This document shows, piece by piece, positions 1 to 7,293 of a DNA stretch of 14,584 bases; the stretch's first letter is position 1, and the number at the start of each line of letters is the position of its first letter. Under the pieces are notes generated by a model. It had not been told where the DNA came from, made no database searches, and saw only the letters and a program-made list of their open reading frames with translations. The DNA comes from Methylomicrobium sp. (GTDB lineage: Bacteria > Pseudomonadota > Gammaproteobacteria > Methylococcales > Methylomonadaceae): the NCBI GenBank assembly GCA_007135635.1, contig SLIO01000304.1:1-14584 (forward strand), written 5' to 3'. The position numbers were made by a program, and so were the translations under genes.

Positions 1-2245
1 ACACCAATAAAAAGAAAAGACTTAGCCCAATCAACCATGTCAACGAATAACTCGGATGATCGCTAAAGGTCGATAATTGATAGAAAAATGTTGCGGTCAT
101 ATAGGCAATACCGGTCGTCCAAAAGACGACAAACAATGTCCAGCCTAAATTAGTTTCCCGATAGATCGCCGCCGTTGCCGCGACGCAAGGCGCGTACAAT
201 AAAATAAATAGTAGGTAGGCGAAAGCCCCGGCTTGGCCGTCAAAACTGACGCGCATTGCCCCGTAAGTTCCTGCATCGACTTCTTGGTCATTGACTGCGG
301 TTTCTATATCAAGACCCAACGGATCCAATAAGTTACTGGCGACTTTAAGTAAATTATCAGGAATCGTCATCGCTGCCTCGCTCAGTGTGACGACTAAATC
401 GAAACCTTCATCTTCGGCTTCAGTGCCATCGACCGCCATTTGGCTGTACAGCGCGTTCAGAGTACCAACTACGGCTTCCTTGGCCAATACCCCTGTAAAA
501 ATGCCGACCGTGGCAGGCCAATTGTCGTTTTCTATGCCCATAGGTTTAAAAATCGGCGTCAAACTACGGCCGATTTCGCTCAATACCGATTGATCGCTGT
601 TTTCCCGCCCGAAACTGCCGTCCGTACCCATCGCATTAAGAAAATTCAAGACCAGTACCATCGGTACGATCACTTTGCCGGCATTGAAAATAAAGGTTTT
701 GAGCCGATCCCAAGTCCTGAGTAAAACACTTCGCAGGCGAGGAATATGATAAGCCGGCAGTTCCATGATAAACGGCGTGGACTCACCTTTAAACAAAGTA
801 TGGCGCATAATCAAGCCGGTCAAGACTGCGACCGCAATGCCGATCAGATATAGCCCGAATACCAAATTTTGCCCGCCGACCGGAAAAAAAGCCGCCGCGA
901 ATAAGGCATAAACCGGCAAACGGGCACCGCAGGACATGAACGGGTTCATCATATTAGTTAGTATTCGATCACGTTGATTTTCCAACGTTCTGGTCGCCAT
1001 GATTGCAGGCACGTTACACCCGAAACCGACGATCATCGGTACGAAGGATTTGCCGGGCAACCCGATCATGCGCATAAAACGGTCCATCACGAAAGCTGCA
1101 CGCGCCATGTAGCCGGAGTCCTCCAATGCGGACAACACCATAAATAAGAATCCGACGATAGGAATAAACGTCGCGACGACTTGCACCCCTCCGCCCGCGC
1201 CTTGAGCGATTAAAACCACTAACCACTCCGGCCAGTTCATTTGATTTAATACAAACGCTAAACCATCGACAAAAAATGCACCTGTCACTTGTTCAAAAAA
1301 ATCAATGAAGGCGCTACCGATATTAATTGTGAACATGAACATCAAATACATCACCAGCAAAAAAATCGGTATGCCTAAAAAGCGATTCAACACCAAGGCA
1401 TCAATTCGCTCGGTGGCATGCCGATTTAATTGTTGAGTATGGCTCACGCAACGCTGAGTCAACGAATTAACGAATCCGTAGCGGGCATCGGCTGCGAGAA
1501 TATCGATCTCGTCATCGGTTTCGGTTTCTATTTGCCGCTGAAGTGCCACAACTGTCCCTTTGAGTTCATGGCCGGCAATTTGTTTGGCTAAAGTGTCGTC
1601 TTCAAGCAAACGAACGGTTAACCAACGCAGGTCGCAAAGGCGCTGCTCGGCCAGCGGTTGCAATAATGGCGACAACTTGTCGATAGCTTGTTCTAAAGCC
1701 TGCGCATAAGGAATATCGAGACTCGGAACGGGCTTATCCTGAGCAGCACGATTGATAACTTCTTTTAATTCTTTTAGACCTTCTCCGGTCGATGCACTAA
1801 TTGGCACAACCGGACAACCCAATAGATCGGAAAGTTGATGACTATCGATCGCAATACCTTTTTGTCGGGCGGCATCAATCATGTTCAGTGCGATCATCAT
1901 CGGAACACGCATTTCCAAAAGCTGGGAGGTCAAATAAAGATTACGTTCGATGTTTGACGCATCAACGATGTTAATGATCAAATCTGCTTCCCTAGCCGCA
2001 ACATAATCCCTTGCCACTTTCTCGTCGAGAGAAACATCGTCATCGGCCGCTTCAAGCGAATAGGTACCGGGCAAATCGACCACACGCACGATCTTATAAT
2101 CGAAACGATATTCGCCGGTTTTCTTTTCGACAGTTACACCCGGCCAATTGCCTACATGTTGTTTAGAGCCGGTCAAAATGTTGAACAGCGTCGTTTTACC
2201 GCAATTCGGATTACCGACGACGCCTATCGTAAAGTCGATAGCCAT
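1..2245 (-). CDS. feoB: Ferrous iron transporter FeoB (3' end cut by window edge)
   Basis: GTP-dependent inner-membrane Fe(II) uptake protein. I translated it by hand from the ATG at 2245; the frame stays open for 748 codons to the window edge. An N-terminal G domain is clear: G1 GNPNCGKTT at residues 11-19, switch region GNWPGVT near 32-38, G3 DLPG at 57-60, G4 NMID at 121-124 and a G5-like SAS further on. After a helical insertion domain, the membrane part carries both Gate-type motifs, including GFGCNVPA and SCGAR in the first half and LAKEAVVGT in the second. A hydrophobic YAPC segment lies near the end. E. coli FeoB has about 773 residues, so only a short C-terminal tail should be missing. 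The ATG overlaps the feoA stop by one base (TAATG), which suggests translational coupling. Whether feoC follows cannot be seen. The family is certain; the exact C-terminus is not. Confidence 0.97.
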   Translation of the reverse strand, partial: MAIDFTIGVVGNPNCGKTTLFNILTGSKQHVGNWPGVTVEKKTGEYRFDYKIVRVVDLPGTYSLEAADDDVSLDEKVARDYVAAREADLIINIVDASNIERNLYLTSQLLEMRVPMMIALNMIDAARQKGIAIDSHQLSDLLGCPVVPISASTGEGLKELKEVINRAAQDKPVPSLDIPYAQALEQAIDKLSPLLQPLAEQRLCDLRWLTVRLLEDDTLAKQIAGHELKGTVVALQRQIETETDDEIDILAADARYGFVNSLTQRCVSHTQQLNRHATERIDALVLNRFLGIPIFLLVMYLMFMFTINIGSAFIDFFEQVTGAFFVDGLAFVLNQMNWPEWLVVLIAQGAGGGVQVVATFIPIVGFLFMVLSALEDSGYMARAAFVMDRFMRMIGLPGKSFVPMIVGFGCNVPAIMATRTLENQRDRILTNMMNPFMSCGARLPVYALFAAAFFPVGGQNLVFGLYLIGIAVAVLTGLIMRHTLFKGESTPFIMELPAYHIPRLRSVLLRTWDRLKTFIFNAGKVIVPMVLVLNFLNAMGTDGSFGRENSDQSVLSEIGRSLTPIFKPMGIENDNWPATVGIFTGVLAKEAVVGTLNALYSQMAVDGTEAEDEGFDLVVTLSEAAMTIPDNLLKVASNLLDPLGLDIETAVNDQEVDAGTYGAMRVSFDGQAGAFAYLLFILLYAPCVAATAAIYRETNLGWTLFVVFWTTGIAYMTATFFYQLSTFSDHPSYSLTWLIGLSLFFLLV

Positions 2246-2478
2246 TAAATTTTCTCGATCAATAAAACGGACGCTTCATCCTTGCGTAATGTCAATGAAA
2301 ACCCACGCAACTTTATCTCAACCGGGTCTCCCATTGGTGCAAAGCGAGTCACACAAAATTGTGTTCCGGGTGTTAAACCCATCGCCAACAAACGTTTTCG
2401 GTAAGCTTTTGCGGATTTATCGAAGCCGGTAATACGGCCGCAATCGCCAACGATGAGGTTTTTTAAACTTAAGTTCAT
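2245..2478 (-). CDS. feoA: Ferrous iron transport protein A (FeoA)
   Basis: Small cytoplasmic SH3-like partner of FeoB, needed for Fe(II) uptake and thought to bind FeoB. The product is 77 residues, the usual FeoA length. It shows the family pattern: an RKRLLAMGLTPG segment near 27-38, then DPVEIKLRGFSLTLRKDEA near 51-69. A Shine-Dalgarno sequence (GAGG) lies eight bases before the ATG. The stop overlaps the feoB start (TAATG). An upstream promoter with a Fur-like palindrome (see separate entries) implies that feoA heads an iron-repressed feoAB operon. Nothing unusual is seen within the protein. Confidence 0.95.
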   Translation of the reverse strand: MNLSLKNLIVGDCGRITGFDKSAKAYRKRLLAMGLTPGTQFCVTRFAPMGDPVEIKLRGFSLTLRKDEASVLLIEKI

Positions 2479-2523
2479 TCGTTTAGCCTCTTAGTCTTGG
2501 ATACCCAAAACAATATAATAAGT

Positions 2524-2542
2524 AATAATGATTCTCATTAAA
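2524..2542. promoter_or_regulatory. Fur-box-like operator of feoAB
   Basis: AATAATGATTCTCATTAAA matches 14 of 19 positions of the classical Fur box GATAATGATAATCATTATC. It contains a perfect 6-bp inverted repeat, TAATGA-TTC-TCATTA, at 2526-2540. It lies just downstream of the predicted -10 of the feoA promoter, about where transcription would start, which is a good place for repression by iron-loaded Fur. Binding is inferred from sequence and from the known Fur control of feo genes. Confidence 0.8.
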
Positions 2543-2544
2543 CG

Positions 2545-2572
2545 ACTATATCATAACTAGAATTAACGTCAA
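2545..2572 (-). promoter_or_regulatory. Predicted sigma70 promoter of feoAB
   Basis: On the minus strand TTGACG (2567-2572) is followed after 16 bases by TATAGT (2545-2550). Both hexamers are one base from consensus. The predicted start falls in or next to the Fur-like palindrome, about 60 bases before the feoA ATG. The promoter is read from sequence only. Confidence 0.7.
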
Positions 2573-2813
2573 ACGATGGTTTTCGAGGCTTTAACCGATA
2601 AGCTTTCTTCTGTCGGCTCAATCGCAATACGCGGCTTGTCTTAAGCTTTTTCTGAATGAAAGAAAAATCAATACCACAACGCTTCGCTTGATTATTGGAA
2701 TCTAATCTATTTATTGTGCTTGAGGGTCCGTCGAAGGTTGACGGATTATTATTGTAAACGACTAAAATTCAGCATGAATCTAAGTGCTTTATGGTTGAAT
2801 TGCCTGGCTTAGG

Positions 2814-3059
2814 CTATTGATCTTTTTCCATTTTCTTTATTAATTTTGCATATTGGCTTTTCCATTTAAACGAACTAATACCGGAAACCATTACACCAAT
2901 AACAATACCCGCCAGCAACTCTAACGTTAAAGCCAGAGTGAGCGGCATCGAAATAGTAAAGAAATAAAAATGGATTTGAACTGAATGAAAATTCAGAATT
3001 GAAAAGATCAACGCAACAATGAAAATGCTGATGAAAATAACGATCGATAGAAATTTCAT
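2814..3059 (-). CDS. lapA: LapA domain (DUF1049) small inner-membrane protein
   Basis: The 81-residue product has two hydrophobic segments, roughly residues 3-22 and 39-60, and a short basic C-terminal tail (FKWKSQYAKLIKKMEK). Between them is the LapA-like pattern NFHSVQIHF, followed by a segment starting PLTL and ending in GIVIGV. In E. coli, LapA (YciS) works with LapB (YciM) in controlling LPS synthesis through LpxC turnover. Position directly after ihfB fits, because small LapA-like genes often follow rpsA-ihfB in gammaproteobacteria. No lapB follows here; the next gene is feoA. The start at 3059 is preceded by a weak GGA. A TTG start ten bases upstream in another frame gives no recognisable protein. 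Family assignment rests on topology, short motifs and context, so it is less certain than for the neighbours. Confidence 0.8.
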   Translation of the reverse strand: MKFLSIVIFISIFIVALIFSILNFHSVQIHFYFFTISMPLTLALTLELLAGIVIGVMVSGISSFKWKSQYAKLIKKMEKDQ

Positions 3060-3176
3060 TATTGTCCAATTGTTACGTTGATTGGGGATATCTGTCAGTG
3101 TCTAATTTGTGAAACACTGGCCTAGCAAAGAAAAGGGGCTTTTCAATCAATGCCAAGCGATTTTACGAAACGACGG

Positions 3177-3482
3177 TTAATCCGTTATTTTGCAATGTTC
3201 GCGAGACATATCAACCCTGTCTCGAAGCTCCTTACCGGGCTTGAAGTGCGGTACATATTTTTTGGGCAGGGCCACCGATTCACCAGTTTTTGGATTACGC
3301 CCCATTCGGGCTTCGCGTTCACGTAACGAAAAGCTGCCAAACCCTCTAATTTCTATTCTTTCATTGGAAGACAACGACTGACTCATCTGTTCGATGATGC
3401 ATTTGACCGCCAACTCAACATCTTTTAAAGCCAGATGCGGTTGATGTTTTGCGAGTGCTTCTATTAATTCCGATTTTGTCAC
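3177..3482 (-). CDS. ihfB: Integration host factor subunit beta
   Basis: DNA-bending nucleoid protein that pairs with IhfA and acts in transcription, replication and recombination. The 101-residue product begins [10 protein letters not shown], as expected for IHF beta. It has the DNA-binding-protein HU/IHF signature from GFGSF near 47 to GRNPKTG near 61-67, including the intercalating proline at about 64. It is about seven residues longer than the E. coli protein, all in the C-terminal tail. The start is GTG at 3482 with AGGA six bases upstream. An ATG two bases earlier runs straight into TGA, so GTG is the only sensible start. The gene sits 66 bases after rpsA, with a terminator between them. 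Confidence 0.96.
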   Translation of the reverse strand: MTKSELIEALAKHQPHLALKDVELAVKCIIEQMSQSLSSNERIEIRGFGSFSLREREARMGRNPKTGESVALPKKYVPHFKPGKELRDRVDMSREHCKITD

Positions 3483-3500
3483 ATTCTATCCTGCGAAAAT

Positions 3501-3536
3501 GAATAAAATCAAAAGGGTGCGCAGCTTGGCGCACCC
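3501..3536 (-). terminator. Intrinsic terminator after rpsA
   Basis: A perfect 8-bp stem GGGTGCGC/GCGCACCC (3515-3522 with 3529-3536) has a 6-base loop. On the minus strand it is followed by TTTTGATTTTATT. It begins 12 bases after the rpsA stop and ends about 20 bases before ihfB, so it either ends the rpsA transcript or limits read-through into ihfB. Confidence 0.88.
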
Positions 3537-3548
3537 GTCTGCATGACT

Positions 3549-5210
3549 TTACTTTTCCATTTGCTTGAAGATATCACCTAAGGTAGGCGTACCCGCAGGC
3601 TGTTGAGTATAGTCCTTAAGCGCTTCAGACTCTTCATCCTGATACTTTGCTTTAATCGACAAGGAAATCGATTTGCTCTTTTTATCGACACCGATAAATT
3701 TCGCTTCGATTGGCTCGCCTTCTTTCAGTAAAGTCCGAGCATCTTCAACGCGGTCGCGTTGAATCTCGGAAGCACGCAAGTAACCTTCTACATTATCGGC
3801 TAATGTGATAACTGCACCCTTCGCATCGACTTCCTTAATCGTTCCGTTGACCAGGCTGCCTTTTTCATGCAGAGCCAGGTAATTTTGGAACGGGTCTTGC
3901 TCAAGTTGCTTAATACCCAGTGAAATACGTTCACGCTCCGCATCGACTGCCAAAATAACGGTTTCTACCTCATCGCCTTTCTTGTAGTCGCGCGCTGCAG
4001 CTTCAGTATCGTCGGTCCAGGAAATATCAGACATATGGACCAAACCGTCAATACCGCCATCTAATCCGATGAAAACACCAAAATCGGTGATCGATTTGAT
4101 TTTTCCGGAAATTTTGTCGCCTTTGTTATGAGTCGCGGCAAATTCATCCCATGGATTTGTTTGGCATTGCTTCATGCCTAACGAAATACGGCGACGTTCT
4201 TCATCGATTTCCAAGACCATGACTTCAACTTCATCGCCCAATTGCACGACTTTGGAAGGATTGACGTTTTTGTTGGTCCAATCCATTTCGGAAACGTGAA
4301 CCAAACCTTCAACACCTTCTTCGATTTCGATAAAGCAGCCGTAATCGGTCAGATTATTGACCTTGCCGAATACGCGAGTACCGGCCGGATAACGACGAGC
4401 GATGTTTTGCCATGGATCTTCACCCAATTGTTTCATGCCTAACGAAACGCGGTTTTTCTCTTTATCGAATTTCAGAACCTTGACTTTAACTTCTTGGCCA
4501 ATTTCAACACACTCGGAAGGATGACGAACACGGCGCCACGCCATATCGGTAATATGCAGCAAGCCGTCGATGCCGCCCAGGTCGATAAACGCACCGTAAT
4601 CGGTCAGGTTTTTGACGATACCGGTAACTTCGGCACCATCATGCAAGGACTTGAGCAATTCATCTCTTTCTTCGCTGTATTCTTTTTCAACGACTGCACG
4701 ACGCGACAATACGACATTGTTACGTTTTTGGTCGATTTTAATAACCTTGAATTCAAGATCGCGGTTTTCTAAGAAGGTAGTATCCCTGATAGGCCTCACA
4801 TCAACTAATGAGCCGGGCAGGAATGCTCTCAACGCGCCTACGGAAACGGTAAAGCCACCGCGAACCTTGCCGGTAATACGACCGGTAATGGTTTCTTCTT
4901 TTTCAAAGGCTTGTTCCAATTCGATCCAAGCTTTGTTTTTCTTGGCTTTATCGCGGGAAAGAAGAGTGGCTCCCAAGCCGTCTTCAAATAAATCGAGAGC
5001 GACTTCGATCTCATCGCCGACTTCGACTTCCAAATCGCCATCGGCATTCAAAAACTGCCATTTCGGGATTACACCCTCTGATTTGGCTTGGGTGCTGACA
5101 ATCACGAATTCATTTTCGATATCGACAACGGTACCCATTAACATTGCACCAGGACGCATTTCGGTCTTGGCTAAACTTTCTTCAAATAATTCAGCAAAGC
5201 TTTCGCTCAT
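3549..5210 (-). CDS. rpsA: 30S ribosomal protein S1
   Basis: Large, loosely attached small-subunit protein that binds mRNA and helps initiation on structured or weak leaders. The 553 residues match the usual proteobacterial length (E. coli 557). Six S1/OB-type RNA-binding repeats are visible at roughly 20-88, 105-171, 192-260, 277-347, 364-434 and 451-520. The middle repeats carry the recurring pattern [10 protein letters not shown] / [10 protein letters not shown] / [10 protein letters not shown], then GLLHITDM / GLVHVSEM / GLVHMSDI. The N-terminus [13 protein letters not shown] and the C-terminal GDIFKQMEK are family-typical. The Shine-Dalgarno sequence is weak (GGGAAAGAAGAACA before ATG), which is also true of E. 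coli rpsA, where S1 represses its own translation. The gene lies between cmk and ihfB, with terminators on both sides. Confidence 0.98.
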   Translation of the reverse strand: MSESFAELFEESLAKTEMRPGAMLMGTVVDIENEFVIVSTQAKSEGVIPKWQFLNADGDLEVEVGDEIEVALDLFEDGLGATLLSRDKAKKNKAWIELEQAFEKEETITGRITGKVRGGFTVSVGALRAFLPGSLVDVRPIRDTTFLENRDLEFKVIKIDQKRNNVVLSRRAVVEKEYSEERDELLKSLHDGAEVTGIVKNLTDYGAFIDLGGIDGLLHITDMAWRRVRHPSECVEIGQEVKVKVLKFDKEKNRVSLGMKQLGEDPWQNIARRYPAGTRVFGKVNNLTDYGCFIEIEEGVEGLVHVSEMDWTNKNVNPSKVVQLGDEVEVMVLEIDEERRRISLGMKQCQTNPWDEFAATHNKGDKISGKIKSITDFGVFIGLDGGIDGLVHMSDISWTDDTEAAARDYKKGDEVETVILAVDAERERISLGIKQLEQDPFQNYLALHEKGSLVNGTIKEVDAKGAVITLADNVEGYLRASEIQRDRVEDARTLLKEGEPIEAKFIGVDKKSKSISLSIKAKYQDEESEALKDYTQQPAGTPTLGDIFKQMEK

Positions 5211-5224
5211 TGTTCTTCTTTCCC

Positions 5225-5251
5225 AAGCTTGTTGTAAATAAGCACAAGCTT
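5225..5251 (-). promoter_or_regulatory. Hairpin in the rpsA mRNA leader
   Basis: A perfect 8-bp inverted repeat AAGCTTGT / ACAAGCTT with an 11-base loop lies 14 bases before the rpsA ATG, just ahead of the weak purine-rich ribosome-binding region. E. coli rpsA likewise has a structured leader lacking a strong Shine-Dalgarno sequence and used in autoregulation. A similar role here is inference. Confidence 0.5.
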
Positions 5252-5270
5252 CATATAAGTTATCAAGGTT

Positions 5271-5301
5271 AAAAAAAAAGCCGCTTAATACTGCTTGCGG
5301 C
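5271..5301 (-). terminator. Intrinsic terminator after cmk
   Basis: On the minus strand a GCCGC/GCGGC stem (5297-5301 with 5280-5284) with a 12-base loop is followed by nine consecutive T residues (5271-5279). It starts 15 bases after the cmk stop. The stem is short but the T tract is strong. It probably ends the gyrA-to-cmk transcript or reduces read-through into rpsA. Confidence 0.8.
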
Positions 5302-5316
5302 GTATATAAATATTAC

Positions 5317-5973
5317 TCAGCGAATCAGGTTTAGTATCTGCTCAATGACCGCTTCAATGGACAAATCGGAAGAATCGATAAAAACAGCATCATCAGCCTG
5401 CATCAACGGCGCGGCTTTGCGTTGTTGATCGCGTCGATCACGCGCTTCAATCTCTTGAGTAATAAGCGAAAGGTTAGCATCAATTCCTTTTTCTTTCAAC
5501 TGTTTATATCGGCGCGTTGCTCTTTCCTCAGCGCTAGCCGTTAAAAACACCTTATTTTGAGCATCAGGAAATACGACGGTTCCCATGTCCCGACCGTCTG
5601 CAACCAGACCGGGTGGCTTTCTAAAATCCTTTTGTTTTTTCAGCAAAACCTTTCTAACTTCCGGCAATGCGGCAACCACCGAAGCAGTATTGCCTGTACT
5701 TTCAAGACCCAATTGGCTAGTTATATCCTTACCATCAAGCTTAACGGTTAATTCGTCGGCGCATTCGAACTCCAATACCATCGCTTTGGCAACCTCCACG
5801 ACGGACATCTCGTCGCTCAAGTCGGTTCCGGTAGCAATGGCCGCAATTGCCAATGATCGATAGATCGAACCGCTGTCCAAATAGTGCCAGCCCAATCTTC
5901 TTGCTATTGCCCGACTGACTGTGCCTTTACCTGCGCCGGACGGACCGTCGATTGTTAATACCGGCACCGACAT
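5317..5973 (-). CDS. cmk: Cytidylate (CMP/dCMP) kinase
   Basis: Phosphorylates CMP and dCMP with ATP, supplying pyrimidine nucleotides. From the ATG at 5973 the protein has 218 residues (E. coli 227). It opens MSVPVLTIDG with the P-loop GPSGAGKGT at 10-18, then YLDSGSIYR, and later DGRDMGTVVFP and the arginine-rich EARDRRD segment typical of the family. The frame continues upstream to 6057, but that extension lies inside aroA and lacks similarity, while the ATG at 5973 overlaps the aroA stop (TAATG) and has AAGG/GAG just upstream. Gene order aroA-cmk-rpsA is widespread in gammaproteobacteria. An intrinsic terminator follows. Confidence 0.96.
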   Translation of the reverse strand: MSVPVLTIDGPSGAGKGTVSRAIARRLGWHYLDSGSIYRSLAIAAIATGTDLSDEMSVVEVAKAMVLEFECADELTVKLDGKDITSQLGLESTGNTASVVAALPEVRKVLLKKQKDFRKPPGLVADGRDMGTVVFPDAQNKVFLTASAEERATRRYKQLKEKGIDANLSLITQEIEARDRRDQQRKAAPLMQADDAVFIDSSDLSIEAVIEQILNLIR

Positions 5974-7292
5974 TAGCCTTGCTCGGATTGCAGTTTTAAA
6001 CCTAGAGCCGGAGCGATTTTTATGAACTCCGGAAAGGACGTATTGACGTTTTCGCAATCGTTGATGACGATTTTTCCGCCCGCTCTGAGCCCTGCGATCG
6101 AAAAGGCCATTGCGATACGATGGTCGCCGTGCGACTCAACCGAACCCGAACCTATTTTTCCGCCTTGAATGATCATGCCGTCTTCGGTAGGTTGGGCATT
6201 GATGCCCAGAATTTGTAAGCCATCAGCCATGACTTGAATACGGTCGGATTCTTTGACTCTGAGCTCTTCGGCACCGGTCAAACGAGTTTGCCCTTCGGCG
6301 CAAGCCGCAGCGACAAACAATACCGGAAATTCATCGATCGCCAGCGGAACCAATTCTTCAGGAATATCGATGCCTTTCAATGACGCTGACTTGACATGCA
6401 GATCGGCTACCGGTTCGCCGCCAACAATGTGCTCGTTCAATATTTCAATATCGGCGCCCATCAAGCGCAGAATATCGATCACGCCGGTACGGGTAGGATT
6501 GATACCGACATGATTGAGAACAATATCGGAACCAGGCGCTATCGACGCACCGACTAAAAAAAACGCCGCCGAAGAAATGTCGCTGGGCACATCGATATCG
6601 GCCGCCGTAAGTCTACCTTCGGCAGTAATCGTCACCTTGGCTCCTTCTTTTTCGACCGGATATGAAAAACCTTTCAGCATGCGTTCGGTATGATCGCGTG
6701 TCGGTGCCGGCTCGGTCACGCGAGTTGTCCCTTCTGCGTACATTCCTGCCAACAACAAACACGACTTGACTTGAGCGCTGGCCATTGGCATTTGGTAATC
6801 GATGCCTTTCAGTTTGCCGGCTTGCCCTTTGATATGTAATGGCGCAGTGCCCTTTTCAGTCGTTTCGATCACGGCACCCATTTGTGCCAACGGATCGGTA
6901 ACCCGTTTCATCGGCCTGCCGGACAAGGATTTGTCACCAGTCAATACCGAATCGAAAGCCTGTCCCGCCAACAACCCGGACAGTAAGCGCATCGATGTGC
7001 CCGAATTGCCTAAATACAATGGCTTTTGCGCCGCCTTCAAACCGTGTTTGCCAACCCCATGAATCGTCAATTCGCCATTTTCGGGCCCTTCGATAACGAC
7101 ACCCATTTCTCTAAAAGCCTGTAGCGTTGCCAATGCATCTTCAGCCTCGAGAAAGCCTTTGACATGCGTGACACCATCGGCAAGCGAACCGAGCATGATC
7201 GAACGGTGAGAAATCGACTTGTCGCCAGGGACCCTTGCCTGCCCGCTTAATGAACCACCGGGTTGTACAGTGAAAGTTATCGTTTTAGCCAT
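5973..7292 (-). CDS. aroA: 3-phosphoshikimate 1-carboxyvinyltransferase (EPSP synthase)
   Basis: Sixth shikimate-pathway step: shikimate-3-phosphate plus PEP to EPSP, the direct precursor of chorismate. The product has 439 residues. Key features are PGDKSISHR at 22-30 (Lys25), GNSGTSMR at 95-102, SAQVK at 172-176, RDHTE at 199-203, NPTR at 265-268, Asp320-Glu321, Glu348 in ELRVKESDR, and HGDHRIAM at 388-395. GDKS, SAQVK, RDHTE and NPTR are the signatures used to define class II EPSP synthases, as in Bacillus and the Agrobacterium CP4 enzyme. The glyphosate-related glycine (Gly98 here, Gly96 in E. coli) is retained. The start is one base after the tyrA stop and the stop overlaps cmk, so translation is probably coupled. 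In P. aeruginosa the corresponding domain is fused to TyrA; here the genes are separate. Confidence 0.97.
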   Translation of the reverse strand: MAKTITFTVQPGGSLSGQARVPGDKSISHRSIMLGSLADGVTHVKGFLEAEDALATLQAFREMGVVIEGPENGELTIHGVGKHGLKAAQKPLYLGNSGTSMRLLSGLLAGQAFDSVLTGDKSLSGRPMKRVTDPLAQMGAVIETTEKGTAPLHIKGQAGKLKGIDYQMPMASAQVKSCLLLAGMYAEGTTRVTEPAPTRDHTERMLKGFSYPVEKEGAKVTITAEGRLTAADIDVPSDISSAAFFLVGASIAPGSDIVLNHVGINPTRTGVIDILRLMGADIEILNEHIVGGEPVADLHVKSASLKGIDIPEELVPLAIDEFPVLFVAAACAEGQTRLTGAEELRVKESDRIQVMADGLQILGINAQPTEDGMIIQGGKIGSGSVESHGDHRIAMAFSIAGLRAGGKIVINDCENVNTSFPEFIKIAPALGLKLQSEQG

Positions 7293-7293
7293 T

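Larger units (their letters stand above)
2479..2813. other. 335-nt intergenic region between lapA-like gene and feoA
   Basis: No convincing gene is present. The feoA-proximal part holds the promoter and Fur-like site listed separately. The rest is AT-rich. It contains a perfect 6-bp inverted repeat TCCGTC-(7 nt)-GACGGA at 2727-2745, extendable by a G-U and an A-T pair. On the plus strand a TTATTATT run follows it, but no plus-strand gene exists that it could terminate. An AT-only-like 7-bp hairpin TTTTTCT/AGAAAAA lies at 2647-2667. No clear intrinsic terminator for the lapA-like gene was found on the minus strand. Confidence 0.6.

Noticed and set aside
3096..3119. CAGTGT/ACACTG inverted repeat between ihfB and the lapA-like gene as a terminator
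   Set aside because: The stem is six pairs with a 12-base loop and no T tract follows on the minus strand, so it does not look like an intrinsic terminator.
3482..3512. TTGATT-18-TAGAAT as a promoter for ihfB
   Set aside because: The -10-like hexamer ends right at the GTG start, so transcription would begin inside the gene. The T-rich part is better explained as the terminator tail.
4612..5241. 209-codon plus-strand open frame opposite rpsA
   Set aside because: It is antisense to a certain ribosomal protein gene, its Ser/Thr/Asn-rich translation resembles no family I know, and it is explained by the codon bias of rpsA.
5235..5270. TTGATA-based promoter between the cmk terminator and rpsA
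   Set aside because: The -35-like hexamer is good, but no acceptable -10 exists at 16-18 bases, and the start would fall within the leader hairpin.
5974..6057. 28-residue N-terminal extension of cmk overlapping aroA
   Set aside because: The extension lies inside the aroA coding end and has no family similarity. The ATG at 5973 gives the canonical CMP kinase N-terminus and a TAATG junction.
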